In this document: positions 1 to 12,402 of the stretch, one piece after another
Layout: each line of letters opens with the position of its first letter
Position numbering within the stretch: position 1 is the stretch's first letter
Assembly: GCA_905183005.1 (NCBI GenBank)
Contig: CAJJDO010000016.1
Span: forward strand, 255,949-319,948
Reading direction: 5' to 3'
Source of the DNA: Paramecium pentaurelia
Lineage: Eukaryota; Ciliophora; Oligohymenophorea; Peniculida; Parameciidae
DNA length: 64,000 bases
The notes under the pieces: generated by a model
Told to the model about the DNA's origin: nothing
The model's input: the letters and a program-made list of their open reading frames with translations, nothing else
Database searches by the model: none
Position numbers and translations under genes: made by a program

Positions 1-1
1 A

Positions 2-157
2 AAGAGTCATCAATAATCTTTAGATGAAATTACGGATACTGAATTCATAAACTCGAATGATTATAATACAATATATTTGAAATATAATTTATTTTGTAAA
101 TAACTTTTTCAGTAATTAGTTATTTAAAACTTGGTATTATTTCATTTTAGTATCTGA
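2..157 (+). CDS. possible 3' end of an upstream gene
   Basis: The frame starting at base 2 is open under the ciliate code to a TGA at 155-157. It reads like ordinary coding sequence with acidic and polar residues (QQSLDEITDTEF). No domain is visible. With TGA as the only stop, a 51-codon open frame is weak evidence in AT-rich DNA, so this may be chance. Confidence 0.25.
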
Positions 158-487
158 TGAATAATATTTTAATATTAATATATATTCGTTATTTAAAATT
201 TTAATTAATATTATAAATTCTAAATACAATATTTATAGAATTGGAACGGGTGCAATAATTCATTTAATGAGAATATAAATTTTAATTTTTAATTTTATTC
301 TATAGAATTATTTTCAATCTATATCACCCTAAATCATAAGAATTGAGTGCCCCATTATCATTTTTTATTCATTTGACTTAATATGAGGATAATTAGATAA
401 GAACTATTTTAATTCTAGATATATACTATAAAAGTTCTTACATTTTTTTCGATATCTACTATATTAATTTTAGTAATATATATTTAA
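158..487. other. intergenic, upstream of the kinase gene
   Basis: AT-rich spacer of 330 bp holding the presumed promoter of the kinase at 488. No RNA gene or defined motif could be recognised. Confidence 0.5.
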
Positions 488-1645
488 ATGGGAAATTGTT
501 CTTTTTCAAAGTCATGTGAAGTTATAGAGCCAAGTAACATTTATTACTTAATTTAAGATATATCGATTAAAGATTTTGATCTCTAAAAAATTTTAGGATC
601 TGGTTCTTCTGGAAAAGTGTGGAAGGCTTTAAATAGAACAAATAAATAATTGGTTGCAATAAAAGTAATCTCAAAACTATTGTAAATTGAGCTTTTTATA
701 TTAGGATCTTAAAGTAGGGAACAGTATCTCATGTTATAAATGAAAAAAATATACTATCTCAGATAAAAAATCCATTCATAGTGAATTTGAATGCAGCATT
801 TTAAGACAATTATAATCTATACTTATGTATTGATTTAATGTCAGGAGGTGACCTTAGATATCATCTTAATAAGAAAAAGTAATTTTCAGAAAGTTAGACA
901 AGTATAACAATTATTCTATATAGAATTTTTTATTGCTTGTATTTTCATTTCTTTAGATTATCTTCACTAATAAGGGATAATTCATAGAGATTTAAAACCT
1001 GAAAACCTTGTTTTTGACAAATAAGGATATATCCGATTGACTGATTTTGGTATGGCTGGAATATGGAGACCAAATTCATTAGACTATGTTTGTGGAAGTG
1101 TAGGTTACATTGCTCCAGAGATGATTCTTAAAAAACAACATGGAATAGGGGTTGATTATTTCGCTTTAGGAATTATTGCTTATGAGTGCATGTTAGGAAA
1201 AAGACCATATGAAGCAAATGATTTAAAATAAATGAAAGATTTGTTACTATCTTAATAAATTTAATTAAAGAGATCAGAATTACCTATAGAATGGTCCATA
1301 GAAGCAGGTGACTTTGTAAATAGAGTAATATTGTCTTCATAAGCCTAGTTAATTAAAATAAAAGCTGAAGATAGATTAGGAACAAATGATCCTCAAGAGG
1401 TAATGAAACATCCATGGTTTAAAAATTTTGATTGGAACAAGCTCATATCTAAACAAATGAATCCTCCTTATGTTCCTAAAAAATCTATTGGATACAGTAA
1501 TTGTCAAAAGTGTAAAGAAAGTAAATAAAAATTATTAAATATTGATATTTTAAATTCAAACCAATCATGTAAAAAATATTAATATAAATAAGAATTTGCA
1601 GGGTATCATTTTAATCCAAAGAATAATAACATCAAATTAAAATGA
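488..1645 (+). CDS. AGC-like Ser/Thr protein kinase with MGNC N-terminus
   Basis: Decodes to 370 aa after removing introns at 682-704 (23 nt) and 902-923 (22 nt). The kinase domain is complete: glycine loop GSGSSGKV at residues 37-44, VAIK lysine K59, HRDLKPEN from 151, DFG at 171-173 and APE at 194-196. After the kinase core comes RLGTNDPQEVMKHPWF, the usual AGC-type end, then a Lys/Asn-rich tail. The N-terminus MGNC fits N-myristoylation with a neighbouring Cys for palmitoylation, so membrane anchoring is likely (inference). A kinase of the same general type lies at 47221-48735. Substrates are unknown. Confidence 0.9.
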
Positions 1646-1701
1646 TTCTACTTTTACTTTAGAATTTTAAATTAATATTGAAATTTATAATTAAATAATG
1701 A

Positions 1702-2981
1702 TCATTAATTACGGCTTTATGGTATTGGATATGTATAAAAATACAATAAATTTCGAAATACTCCAGAAAATGTATATGTTTGTTTAACAAATGCCTTTTT
1801 CCTAATATAAAACTAATCTTCTGATTTTGTTTATTTAGCTGTTTTTCCCTACAATAATATATTTTTATAATTCTACTATTGAAATATAATAGCAATTGAG
1901 ACCATTTACAGGGATAAGGAATAAAAAGCATACTAGCACTATAACTGTAACTAAAATAGTTATAAATGGATTTTCATAATATCTATAATCTTTATAAGTA
2001 TATTCAATGTTCATCAGTATAGCTGAATAGATTATTGGAAGAATGAACATAATTATTAAAATTATAACATTCAAATAAGTTTAATGATTCCAACAACCGC
2101 AAAGAAAATATAAACCATAAATTACTATAAGAGGAATGCTAGCATATTTAAACATTAATATCCAAAGTTCATAAATATCTAAATATTATTAAGATACTTT
2201 TTATTATAAATATAATATTTACAATTTATAAAACATTAGCATAAGGTAAGTATAACAACGATTAAGGATGATTGTAAAAATAATAAAAAGGCTCTCCAAT
2301 TTCTAATTCCTATACAAGTACCAACCCAAAAGCAATGATGATCAAAACCATCAACACAATGGTTGCAATGTTTGCCTAATTATTTTATATAATTTACAAT
2401 GGGAAGCCTTTGAGGGTCTCATAATTTTACAAGTTGAACAATATCTGGATGTGTAAATATTAGGTAATTCAGGATTCTATTCAGATTGATTTTATTATTC
2501 TGTTATTTATACAATTTAATGTGGTTCATTTCTCTTAATTTATTATTCAGAACTATTATATATTTATTGAGATATTTATTCTGGTTGTGTTTATTATTAT
2601 TATAATTTTGGATCTGGTAAATCTCCTCTAAGCAATACACCAGGTTCTAATAATATAATGATTTATTAAATAAAACCTGTCATTGTAACATTCAACAGGG
2701 TTATAATTGGAAGAATACAGCATATAACAATTATAATTGCAAGAGCATCATATTAATAGTCTAGTGCTGCAGGAAATATAAAAATTAAGTACAAAACAAT
2801 AAGAGCTATTATTAAAGTTAGAGTTCCTATAATATTAAAAAAATCTTTCTAAATATTCTAAATATATTAATTCAACCTTTGCTCCAAAAATTATAGTCCC
2901 TTTGCATCTCGTAAATGCCTCGAATGATTTTTTAGATTCCATAGTATCAATATCTTCAAAAAATTGTTATATATTATTCAT
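1702..2981 (-). CDS. DHHC-type protein S-acyltransferase (palmitoyltransferase)
   Basis: Transfers fatty acyl groups to cysteines of membrane proteins. The cysteine-rich domain is complete once a 22-nt intron is removed: CSTCKIMRPSKASHC, HCNHCVDGFDHHC, then FWVGTCIGIRNW. Two hydrophobic segments precede the domain and two follow it, the four-pass layout typical of the family. A Q/N-rich loop lies between the first membrane pair and the domain. The C-terminal part needs a 34-nt intron near 1860-1895 to join to GKTAKQTKSED, the expected position of the family TTxE-like motif. The first intron near 2845-2875 begins GTT and could be 19 or 28 nt. The gene is convergent with the kinase (57-bp gap). 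Confidence 0.88.
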
Positions 2982-3001
2982 AAAATATTAAAATTTAATT
3001 T

Positions 3002-3544
3002 ATGAGAAAGCTTAAATTCCATGAGAAAAAGCTATTAAAGAGAGTAGATTTGTATAATTGGAAGAAAGAAAAGGATCATAGAGAAGCTGAAATAATCAAA
3101 AGATATAATTTGTCTAATAGAGAAGATTATGATAAATATAACAGGATGTGTGGTCATATTACTTCCATGATTTCTAAAATTAAATTATTGTCATCTTAAG
3201 ATCCATTTAGGGTAAAACTAACTGAGTAATTATTGGAGAAATTATACAATATGGGCATAATAACAACAAAGGATAACATATTAAATTGTGAGAAATTAGC
3301 AGTCTCAGCTTTTTGCAGAAGAAGACTACCTATAGTTTTATGCAAACTAAAATTTGCTTAGACACCAAAAGAAGCATGTACTTACATCGAATAAGGTCAT
3401 ATTAGGATTGGAACTAGAATAATCACAGATCCTGCTACTTTAGTGACTAGATCTTAAGAAGATCATATAACATGGTCTGATACATCAAAAATCAAATAAA
3501 CTATATAATAATATAATAATGAAAGAGATGATTACATAGGTTGA
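3002..3544 (+). CDS. IMP3: U3 small nucleolar RNP protein Imp3
   Basis: 180 aa in one exon. It matches the Imp3 pattern along its whole length: MRKLKFHEKKLLKRVDLYNW at the N-terminus, REDYDKYNRMCG, then CEKLAVSAFCRRRLPIVL and the S4 RNA-binding domain (EACTYIEQGHIRIGTRIITD), ending in SKIKQTIQQYNNERDDYIG. Imp3 helps U3 snoRNA pair with pre-rRNA during small-subunit processing in the nucleolus. The start codon lies 20 bp from the divergent DHHC gene, so the two probably share a promoter region. Seven or more in-frame TAA/TAG codons fall at ordinary positions, a good demonstration of the genetic code. Confidence 0.95.
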
Positions 3545-3633
3545 ATTTATTATTTAATAATAATATTGTTATATAAATAAATTGAGATATATGTATATCA
3601 TTGTTAGAATATAATGATAAACTATAATCTTAA

Positions 3634-5460
3634 TCATTTTTCTTTTGTTGATAGTCTTTATTAAATAGCATAACTAAATACAGTTGATAGTCCAACACCA
3701 GCACTTTTTAACAAATTAAAAGTAATTACAACACCATATAATTTAAATGGATTATTTCTTTTATCATATGTAAGTTATCTTTAATTATTTTCTAATTCTT
3801 CAACAATCAATTCAATATATTCCTTTACAGTATCAACATCAAATCCAACTTAATCTTTTATGATATTTACAAATATTTTATGAACATCATTAATTGGTTA
3901 AATATTATTTTGAAAGTATTATTCTCTCATCCTTAAAATATCACAATAAATTGATTTGACATCATCTAATAATGTTTCAAAGCTATCAAAATATTCATTT
4001 AATGATGCTCCTAAATAAAGATAATATAAAGTAAATCCAATTAAGATCATAGCCATTTCACCAAGCAATATTAATTAAAACATATCAATATGTATTAAAT
4101 CTAAGATCAAGCCTAAAGAGATAAATATAAAAACTATATTGGCTATAAATATTAATGAATAAAAGCCCTGAACTCTTAGATTATAAGTTTATCCATAATC
4201 AAAACATAAAGATCTAATAATAGACCATGCTTGTAAAGTTTAAGGATTATTAAAATTTATAGTAGGTATAAGTTTTTTGGCTGTTGGATATGTTACCTTT
4301 TTTGCCGATAGCATATAGAGACATTGGTCAAGTAAAAAGAACTTTCTTCTAAAATCATAGATTCCTATGGCTAAGAAAATAACAGAACCAAAAAATGCCT
4401 GCATTGAAGTTAAAAAGTTAATTATTAATCTTATTATATCGAGCCAATCTGGTATATTTTCCATAAAATGCTATAACCTGATAAAAGTGGGAGAGATACC
4501 ATAAAATAAAGCCAATGCAAACATATATTTAAAAAATGAAGAAGTAGGATTTGTCTTTTAAAAGTAATTGACTAAGTAACCAAAAACATGAAATCCATTA
4601 TAATATACTTATTCAATAATAGGGTCAGTTTATTTCATCTACTACTTCATAGCCCATTCAACATAAAAACATATATTTGTAGTTTTAATAGCATCAGCTG
4701 TTTTTTTATTTGGATCCAATAAAAAATCAAATTTATATAAAGAGTATTCTTATTCATGTCTTCTTAAAGCTCTATATTACTCTAAAAATAACACTTTAGA
4801 TGATTATTCGAACCAATCTTAAAACATTAAATCAAAATTAAACATTTCATCAGGGAGTTCCTCAGATTTATATAATTTTATTCTAGCAGTACTTAATGTA
4901 GCATATTTAGCTGCAATAACAACTGAACGAGTTGAAATAGCAAACCACATAAAAATAATTTCTGTCAATGTTATAACACTTTGGTCTTGAATAAAATACA
5001 TTAAGCCACCTAATGCTGATCCCATCCATAAAAGAGTTTACATATAAAATGCTGAAGAGTGTTTACAAAATCTCATGTTTTTTAATAAAATTACTCCAGG
5101 ATATTTAAATAAGACTAAAACAATCAAAGGTCCTAATAATATAAAAAAAAGCATATGATAAAATAGAAATTCAAAGAATACATCCCAATGCCATTCAGCT
5201 TTGTATCTTTGTAGTTCCTCATCATTGACCTCGTCAAATGTAATTTATTTTGATAATTGTTTTTATGGATTGTACTCTTTTAAAGGAGCAGCATCTAATT
5301 AGTAGCTAGGCAAGGATTTAGCAGGTGTATTAACTGTAAGTAATTATCTTATTTATTAGACTTTTCTAACAGATTTAAGTAGTTTTCCATCATCTGATGT
5401 ATTTTAAACTGGAGTGTCAGCTTCAATTTACTTGGCTGATTAACTTGTACGACTTTACAT
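3634..5460 (-). CDS. multi-pass membrane protein, tandem paralogue 1
   Basis: 608 aa without introns. The first 100 residues are hydrophilic, followed by a membrane segment (MLFFILLGPLIVLVLFKYPG), further hydrophobic helices, a cytosolic-looking stretch (RALRRHEQEYSLYKFDFLLD) and a second cluster of membrane helices. Aligned blocks with the next gene include EWHW, FFEFLFYH, AAKYATLS, INFNNP-TLQAWS and NPFKLYG. I do not recognise the family; it may be ciliate-specific. No catalytic motif or signal peptide is evident. Its start is 50 bp from the 3' end of its paralogue, same strand. Confidence 0.8.
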
Positions 5461-5510
5461 GTTATAAAATATTATAAATAATGATCAAAATTAAGGAGTA
5501 AATTATAATG

Positions 5511-7383
5511 TCATTTTGAAAGACAAGCTACGTCTACATTTTGCATTCTTTATTACACAGCAAATCCTACTACAGTAAACACAGCAACAACCACACTTTA
5601 TAAAAAGTTTAAGGTTATTCGAATGCCATAAATTTTAAAAGGGTTATGTTTTTCATCATAATTCAATTGTCTTATAGCATCATCAATCTCTTCTATTATA
5701 AGATTAATGTATTAAGTAATAGTTTCTAGTGATTTAGTCTGACTCTTTAATAAAAATACAAATTTTTTATGTATTGCATTTGTTATATCCAAATTTAAAA
5801 TAAAATATTGTTCCTTTTTTCTAAGAATATCAACATACATATTCCTTACATCTTCCAATAAAATATCAAATGTTTCATAATATTCATTTAATTAAGCACC
5901 ATGCCACAAATAATAACCAATAAATCCAGTTAAAATCACCAACATTTCTGATAATAATGTAGTTTAGAAAAAATCTATATGAATGAAATCTAATAATACT
6001 CCTATTCCAAACAAAAATAAAAATATCCATCCAATAAAAATCAATGAATAAAATCCTTGAATTCTGAAATCATAAGTTCTTCCATAATCGAAAGCCATCC
6101 CTCTTAACATTGACCAAGCTTATAGAGTAATAGGATTATTAAAATTGATTGATGGTAGTAACTTTTTGCCTGAAGAATAATTTTATTCCTTAATACTCAG
6201 CATATAACAACATTAATCTAAAATATAAAACTTTCTTTATAAATCATATAGGCCGATCTACAAAAATACAAAAGATCCAAAGAATGCTTAGAAGGTTGTT
6301 AAAACATTTATTATTATTCTTAAAATATCAATAGCTCCAACATCGATCTCATAAAAGTATTATACTCTTAATAAACATGGTGTTAATGATAATATTAAAG
6401 ATTAAACTACTACATATTTAGAAAATCCCCCAGGAGTGTGTGTTTTTTAAAAGGAATTGACTAAATACCCAAAAATAAAGAAACAATTGAAGGTATTGTC
6501 TATAATTGGTGCTATCTAAGATTCATCTTACTATTCCAACCATTCTCTATAAAATCCAACATCAACTTATATTAATTATTTTACTGTCTTATTATGAGGT
6601 TAACATAAGAAATCGATTTTATAGAAATCAGGATCTAATTCTCTTCTTTTTAAGAATCTCAATTGTTCTAGAAATAAAACTTTAGGAGTTTATTGTCTCC
6701 AATCCCACATCATTAAATCAAAGGTAAACATTTCTTCACTTAAAACTTCCTATTTGTATAATTTAATTCTTTCTTCACTTAGAGTAGCATATTTAGCAGC
6801 AATAACAACTGCTCTAATTAATAAGGCAAATTAAGTAAACACTACTTCAGTTAAAGTAATTATATTTTTATCATCGAATAAATACCAATAGCCTCCTGCC
6901 AAAGATCCTAACCATAAAAGTAGTTAAAAGTAAAATTATGCATGATGTTTTAAAAATCTCATATTTATCATCAGAGGCATACCTGGCCATTTCCAAAAAA
7001 ATATCACCATGAAGGGTCCAAAAAGATTATAAAACATCTACAATATAAATATATGATATTACAATATGATAAAATAAGAATTCAAAGAAGAATTTCCAAT
7101 GCCATTCTGTTTAGTATCTACCCATTTCCTCAGATGCCACCTTCAAGAATGTTGCTGAACGTCTTAAAGAATCCCTATAAAAATGTTCTCTTAATGGAAG
7201 TTCAGCTTCATCTATTTCTTTTGCTGGAGTATCTACTCTTGTCTCAGATTGAATTAAATTAAAGCTCTTCAACTATAGAACTTTCGTATAAGCTTATCTA
7301 TGTTTCTCATTCCTTTCTGTTGAATTTATAATAGCATTATCCCCAGCGCTAGTTTTAACTTAAGTAATATATATGTTATTCAT
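5511..7383 (-). CDS. multi-pass membrane protein, tandem paralogue 2
   Basis: 615 aa with one 25-nt intron at 7038-7062, placed right after the conserved FFEFLFYHI segment. Order and hydrophobic profile match the neighbouring paralogue throughout. Corresponding blocks are EWHWKFFFEFLFYH, FGPFMVIFFWKWPG, AAKYATLSEERIKLYKQE, INFNNPITLQAWSMLRG and NPFKIYG. The copies have diverged clearly in sequence, so this is an old tandem duplication rather than a recent one. Only this copy carries the intron. Function unknown. Confidence 0.8.
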
Positions 7384-7826
7384 CAAAATAAGAATTTCTT
7401 AAAAATTATTTTAAATACAAGAAAATTGGTATTCCATTTAAACTTAAAATTATATACTCAATTAAATTTAAGAATACCAAAAATAGAAATTTCATCAGTA
7501 ATTAAAGGGTTATACATATAATTTAAAAAATGTTAAAAAAGTTCTAGAGTTCAACTTTTTTTGTATTCAAAAAATTAGCATAAATATAATATTATTTTTA
7601 TATAATTTGGATCAAAATTATCATATTTTATCTCCTATTAAGTATTATATAAAGAAGAAAATTTTATTATTTTAATAATATAGAATGGTAATATACTATA
7701 AATTTTCATCTAAAGAACAATTTGAAATTGGAGAATGTTTAATTCAAAAGAATTAATTATTATTTATTAAAATTTATTGGAAACATAAATTTATTATGCT
7801 TTTTATATTATATTACTTATTATATT
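7384..7826. other. intergenic region
   Basis: About 440 bp between two minus-strand genes, holding the presumed promoter of the membrane-protein gene and the 3' flank of the V-ATPase gene. A plus-strand ATG frame at 7685 is open but overlaps the V-ATPase 3' end and looks non-coding. Confidence 0.5.
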
Positions 7827-8284
7827 TCATTATATATCTGTACCATACAATAATCTATGAGCTCTTTGAATAATTGTATCCTTATATTGTAATATAATTT
7901 AATACCTTCTTTGCTTCATATGGATATTCTTTACTGGGGATTTCAAGAATAGTAGGCAAGATGGAATCATATTGATTAATAATATGTCTTAGATAATTTT
8001 CAGCAACGTATTATGTAACAAGGATGACTGCTATATTAGGATGTTTCAAGAAATTCTAAAAAGTAGTCTCAATCAATTTTGGGTCGGTTTCGAGAAATAA
8101 TGAATTTACATACTTGAATCTACAACCAAAAAATTAGTTTCTCCTTTAATATTCTTTTCTCCGATGCCTGTTAATAAAAATCCTGTAACAGTGTCCTTAA
8201 TTTTAAATGATTTTTTAATACTTCATCACCAATAATTGATACAAGAGATGTACCTTCAGATTTCTTAAAAGTTTTCTTTGACAT
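7827..8284 (-). CDS. VMA7: V-type ATPase subunit F (one intron with CG acceptor)
   Basis: Subunit F sits in the central stalk of the V1 sector that couples ATP hydrolysis to proton pumping. With three introns removed the gene gives 127 aa: DTVTGFLLTGIGEKN, ETNFLVVDSKTDPKLIE, then IAVILVTQYVAE, SILPTILEIPSKEYPYE and DTIIQRAHRLLYG, all hallmarks of the family. Introns 1 (26 nt) and 3 (25 nt) are GT...AG. The middle one, 8091-8113, must be removed to keep the frame and restore the conserved segment, but it ends in CG instead of AG. Either the base is wrong, a non-canonical acceptor is used, or this allele is damaged. Confidence 0.9.
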
Positions 8285-8342
8285 TAAATTTAATATTTAT
8301 TTAATATGTAAAAGTTTAATTATTTATATTATTAAATGATCT

Positions 8343-11300
8343 TCATAAATCTAATTAAGATTTAGAAGGCTTTTTGGATCCAATATGAATAAAAGAAGAC
8401 CTTTTAGATTTATTCTTTTGATTTGTATATTAATTAGCAAGTTCTATTTGATCATCAATAGATTAAAATTCATCATTTTATGAAATTTAATCTAATTCTT
8501 TATTAATCTTTTGGGCAGCAAATTTGTTTAATGGATCAGAATTAAATAATTTAAATTCATTAGAGTTAGTATGGGTATAATTATTATCTTATGGTGTTTA
8601 GTCCTATTTAGGTTCATATTATCCAATTTTTGGTTTTAATCCATAATCGCTATCTTAATCAAATTTCCATATTTCTAGATAGTCATTAGAAGGTTCAATA
8701 GATTTTTAACATTCCCTTATAATTTTACTTTAGTTTAAGTAACCATTTGTATTAGTATCACTATTTTAATTGTGTTGTTGTTTTTCCTTAATTGCAAAAT
8801 GTGTTTCATTATTATCCAAATTATGAATTTTTTCAATATCATCTAAAGCCAATTTCACAGGTTTTTTATTTATAAGAATTTCTGTAATTTATTGATTTGC
8901 ATATTGTTCAGCCATTTTTTCAAGTTAAGCCATTTGATCTTCTTCATCATCATTTTAATCTTTAAAAATATTGTGATCTGCACTTTATATATTTTCTAGT
9001 ATTTTTTAAATATTTGAATTATCCTTTTTATTAATTCTTGTATTATTTGTATTATAATTATTATTATTTCCACCTTTATTTGAAGATCCACCTTCATTAT
9101 TTCCTCCATCATTATTTCCATTTTTATCATTAATAGTAATCTCTTATTTAAAATGTCTACCCTCTTATTTTCTTTTATTAATAATATCTAAAATAGTAGT
9201 TTTTTCATCATTCAATTCTTTGACTTCTGTTGATGTAAGTTCAAAGAATGATTTTACATTAGCATCAAAACCTAATCCAACTCTACCTACTTCTCCATCA
9301 TATCTATTTTTCTTAATTTCAAATACTCTATATCTAGGTCTATTTTAAATAATAAAAACATTGTCAGCTTCTTGAGTTGCTTTTGCTGAACCAAATATGG
9401 ATGCAATAGTTAAATCTTCATTTTCATCAACTTTTCTAGGATGAATAACCAAAGTTAAATGGATATCATTATTACTAGTTAATCTTCTAAATTTTTCAAT
9501 TATTTCATCTTGAAAATCAAATTTTCTATTTCCTCCCACTTAAGTTCCCATCATAAATTATAAATTATCTAAACAAACATGAGTCACATTATATTCGTAT
9601 ATTGCATATTCAATTGTATCAATAATTTGATCTAAATCAGTTGACCCATAAAAATTCATATAATACTAATTAATAAATAGAATTTGTTACTATTGGTATT
9701 TCATTCTCAAATTTTTGAATTGCTATATCAACTAAATCTTTTTATTTAATTAAATCTGTCTTATATGCTTATAATAATTAATGTTCTGCCAATCTATCAG
9801 TCTTAATTTCAAAACTTCCCCAAAGTGTTGTTATTCCTTCTTTACAGAAATCTAAAGATAATTAACTCAAAAATGTTGTCTTACCACTACCAGTTGGTCC
9901 TGTTAAAATAGTGAATTCTAATTTCATAATTAATAAACTTACCTCCAGTTCTCAATCCTTTTGTTGTATTATTATAGGTTGTGAATGTTTAAGATTAAGT
10001 TCCCTTAGATAATTCAAAGTTTAGAATTCTATTCTTTGTTAATTATTTAAAATCAGTAAATTAAGTGATATTCTTTTTTAATAAACATTTTGATTGATCT
10101 ATATAAGTCATTACTTTATCTGAATAAAATCTTAAACAATCATTTGCATCCTTAGGATAATCATGAGGATTAAGTAAAGATGGTTAGACTACTCTTGTTC
10201 TTGCATTACCAAGTTTACGAGCAATCTTTTAAGAATTAATTCTCCCAGGATTATCATCATCTACCCATATAATAATATCATTTAATTTTTCAAATTAATC
10301 CAACCTTATTTCATAATCATCATAAATACCATTCAATAAGATAAGCTGGAATATGATTAATACCATATGGTAATGATATAGCAGGAATATTAGTCATTTA
10401 ATATGCTGCCATAGCATCAAATTCCCCTTCTGTAAGTATCACTTGAGTAGAATCCTGTTTAAGCAAATGCATTCCAAATATTCCTTTTGCTGCATTCATA
10501 GGTTCTATCTTTTGAATGTGTTTCAAATCTTTTCCTGCTGCTCTTATTTTGCAACTTACCAATTCATATTGAAAATTATCAAATTAATTATCTAATTGTG
10601 ATCTAATATTTTATTTAGTTTCTTCACTCAAAACTTTCTCAGTTAACACATCTTCTTTTTTCTATTTCAATGCTTTTTACATAATTTTATTCTTCTCATG
10701 CTAATTTCTATATCTAAACATGGGGAAATATATAAGTGGAGCTTATACATAAGTGCCCTATTATGGATCATAGATTTCATTTATATCAATGCCAATCAAA
10801 TATAATTTCAAGACATCATCCTTAATTCCTCTTTAATTCTGACTAGTGAATAAAAGGCAAATTGTACATTTTCCCAATCATCACCTGTCAAATAGTCATA
10901 AACTATTTTAGGTTCTTATAATTTTAATCTCTCATAGTATTAGTGATATTCAAATATATTCAGTTTCTAAATGGGTTGTTATTAAGTCTATGGATTTTAC
11001 TATTATGAAGTATTGAGAGTCCCGTTCATAAAGTTCTTAAAATCAAACCAAGAACCTTTTGCCGAACAGCTAGCTCTAAAACAATTATATGATCCACTAT
11101 AATGATTAATATAAGATTTACTTCTCTAAGTTTATTCCCATTACAAATTGGTTAGATGGATTTTCGATATTATGTTTTGGACAGAATGGACAATATCTTA
11201 ATTGTACATACTTTCCTTATATTTTATGTTCCATCTTCTTGTCTTCCAAATATTAAATAATTGAATTTGATGAGACTTTAAAGTGTTTGGATGTATAAGT

Positions 11301-11461
11301 AGGGTGGATCTGAACTTGATCTAAAAAAATACCAAATTTTCATTCTTTTCTTTATAAAATTTATTGTAATTTTCATCAAAATGATAGACAATCTTTTGTT
11401 GAAGAGATTAGAACATTCTATTTTTGATTACAGATTAAGCAATTCTAGCTACACGCCTCAT
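8343..11461 (-). CDS. TWNK: Twinkle-type mitochondrial primase-helicase
   Basis: 988 aa after six introns of 23-29 nt. The Arg-rich start (MRRVARIAQSVIKNRMFQSL) looks like a mitochondrial presequence. A zinc ribbon follows, with C83PFC86 and C111-x4-C116 (YNCFRASCSAKGSWFDF), as in T7 gp4 primase. Next come Toprim-like elements (VILTEGEFDAMAAYQ; IIIWVDDDNPGR) and a RecA-type helicase with Walker A GPTGSGKTT, DNLQFMMG and LTLVIHPRKVDENEDL, ending in ASIFGSAKATQEADNVFII and KNRYDGEVGRVGL. The intact zinc ribbon and Toprim imply that primase activity is kept, unlike in animals. About 270 residues of Asn/Gln-rich, low-complexity sequence follow the helicase, an extension not typical of the family. 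The total exon length is an exact multiple of three. Confidence 0.93.
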
Positions 11462-11970
11462 TAGATGATCGTAAATTAAATTTAATTTAATTTGTGTTCA
11501 ATATTTTATTATAAAATAATTTATAATTATATTATACTATAATAAAATTTATTTGTTCATCATCATATCCATATCTAATTAATTATTTATAGAAAAGCAA
11601 AAGGATAAAATTTACATAAGTATCAAGTGAAATTTGTAAATATCAACTCAATTTGTTGTTGAAGAATTTACTTTAATGTCAGTTCATTTTTTTATATTAA
11701 AACGAGATTATGCATTAATTTATTAATTTAATTATATTTAGAAATATAATTTATTTACTTAATGCTTTTAATAATTGTATTAGGATGCTCATATTAAAGT
11801 ATATTTTTGATCTAAAAATTACACTGAAATCTAAATCATGATATTATTCATAAAAATGTTTGTCAAACTAAAAATAAAAGATGTAAATTATATATAGAAA
11901 ATTAAATAATAATAAATGTTTCAGTGATTTTATTATCTCCATATATTTTAATCATATAAAATCAACCTTC
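11462..11970. other. intergenic region
   Basis: 509 bp of AT-rich spacer between two minus-strand genes. It should contain the Twinkle promoter. No other feature was recognised. Confidence 0.5.
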
Positions 11971-12402
11971 TCATTCATTGTGATTTTCATCATCAGAATG
12001 AATTTTGTGTTTATTGAAATATTATCTGATAAGTTATTTTGTTCTTTGAAAAGGCTTTTCTATTTTTGCTAATTATCTTCTCTTATGATTTCTTCTCAAA
12101 CGAGGATTAAATGGATTGAATTTTTAATGATGGGATCTAATTGCATTAAAATAGTACCTGCATTAACTTGGAGTTCGAGTACCAATAATCTAACTCATTC
12201 TTTTAAACAATGGTTATCCTTTTCTTTATGAATCTCCTGATCCTTTTACTCTAAGTAAGAATTAAACATATTAATGATGTTCCTCTTAAGTCCAATGACC
12301 CTATTTCACATTATTGCTATTGCTGATATCTTATTATTTAGGATGATTTATCGTTAGCTCAAGATATTCTTGGTTTAAAGTGCCTGAATTCTCTGATTTC
12401 AT
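11971..12402 (-). CDS. single-repeat MYB/SANT protein (SHAQKYF-like)
   Basis: 136 aa with one 21-nt intron. The MYB-like repeat reads GHWTQEEHHQYVQFLL, KRMSQIIGTRTPSQCR, then SHHQKFNP at the exon junction. This matches the W-[TS]-EEEH...ISRNFVxTRTPxQVxSHAQKYF pattern of one-repeat MYB DNA-binding proteins. A basic stretch (RLRRNHKRRQ) follows and could be a nuclear signal. No activation domain is evident. Probable DNA-binding regulator, target unknown. Confidence 0.8.

Noticed and set aside
7685..7860. Plus-strand ATG frame starting MVIYYKFSSKEQ
   Set aside because: It overlaps the V-ATPase F 3' end and becomes Ile/Leu/Tyr-rich; no start context or homology.
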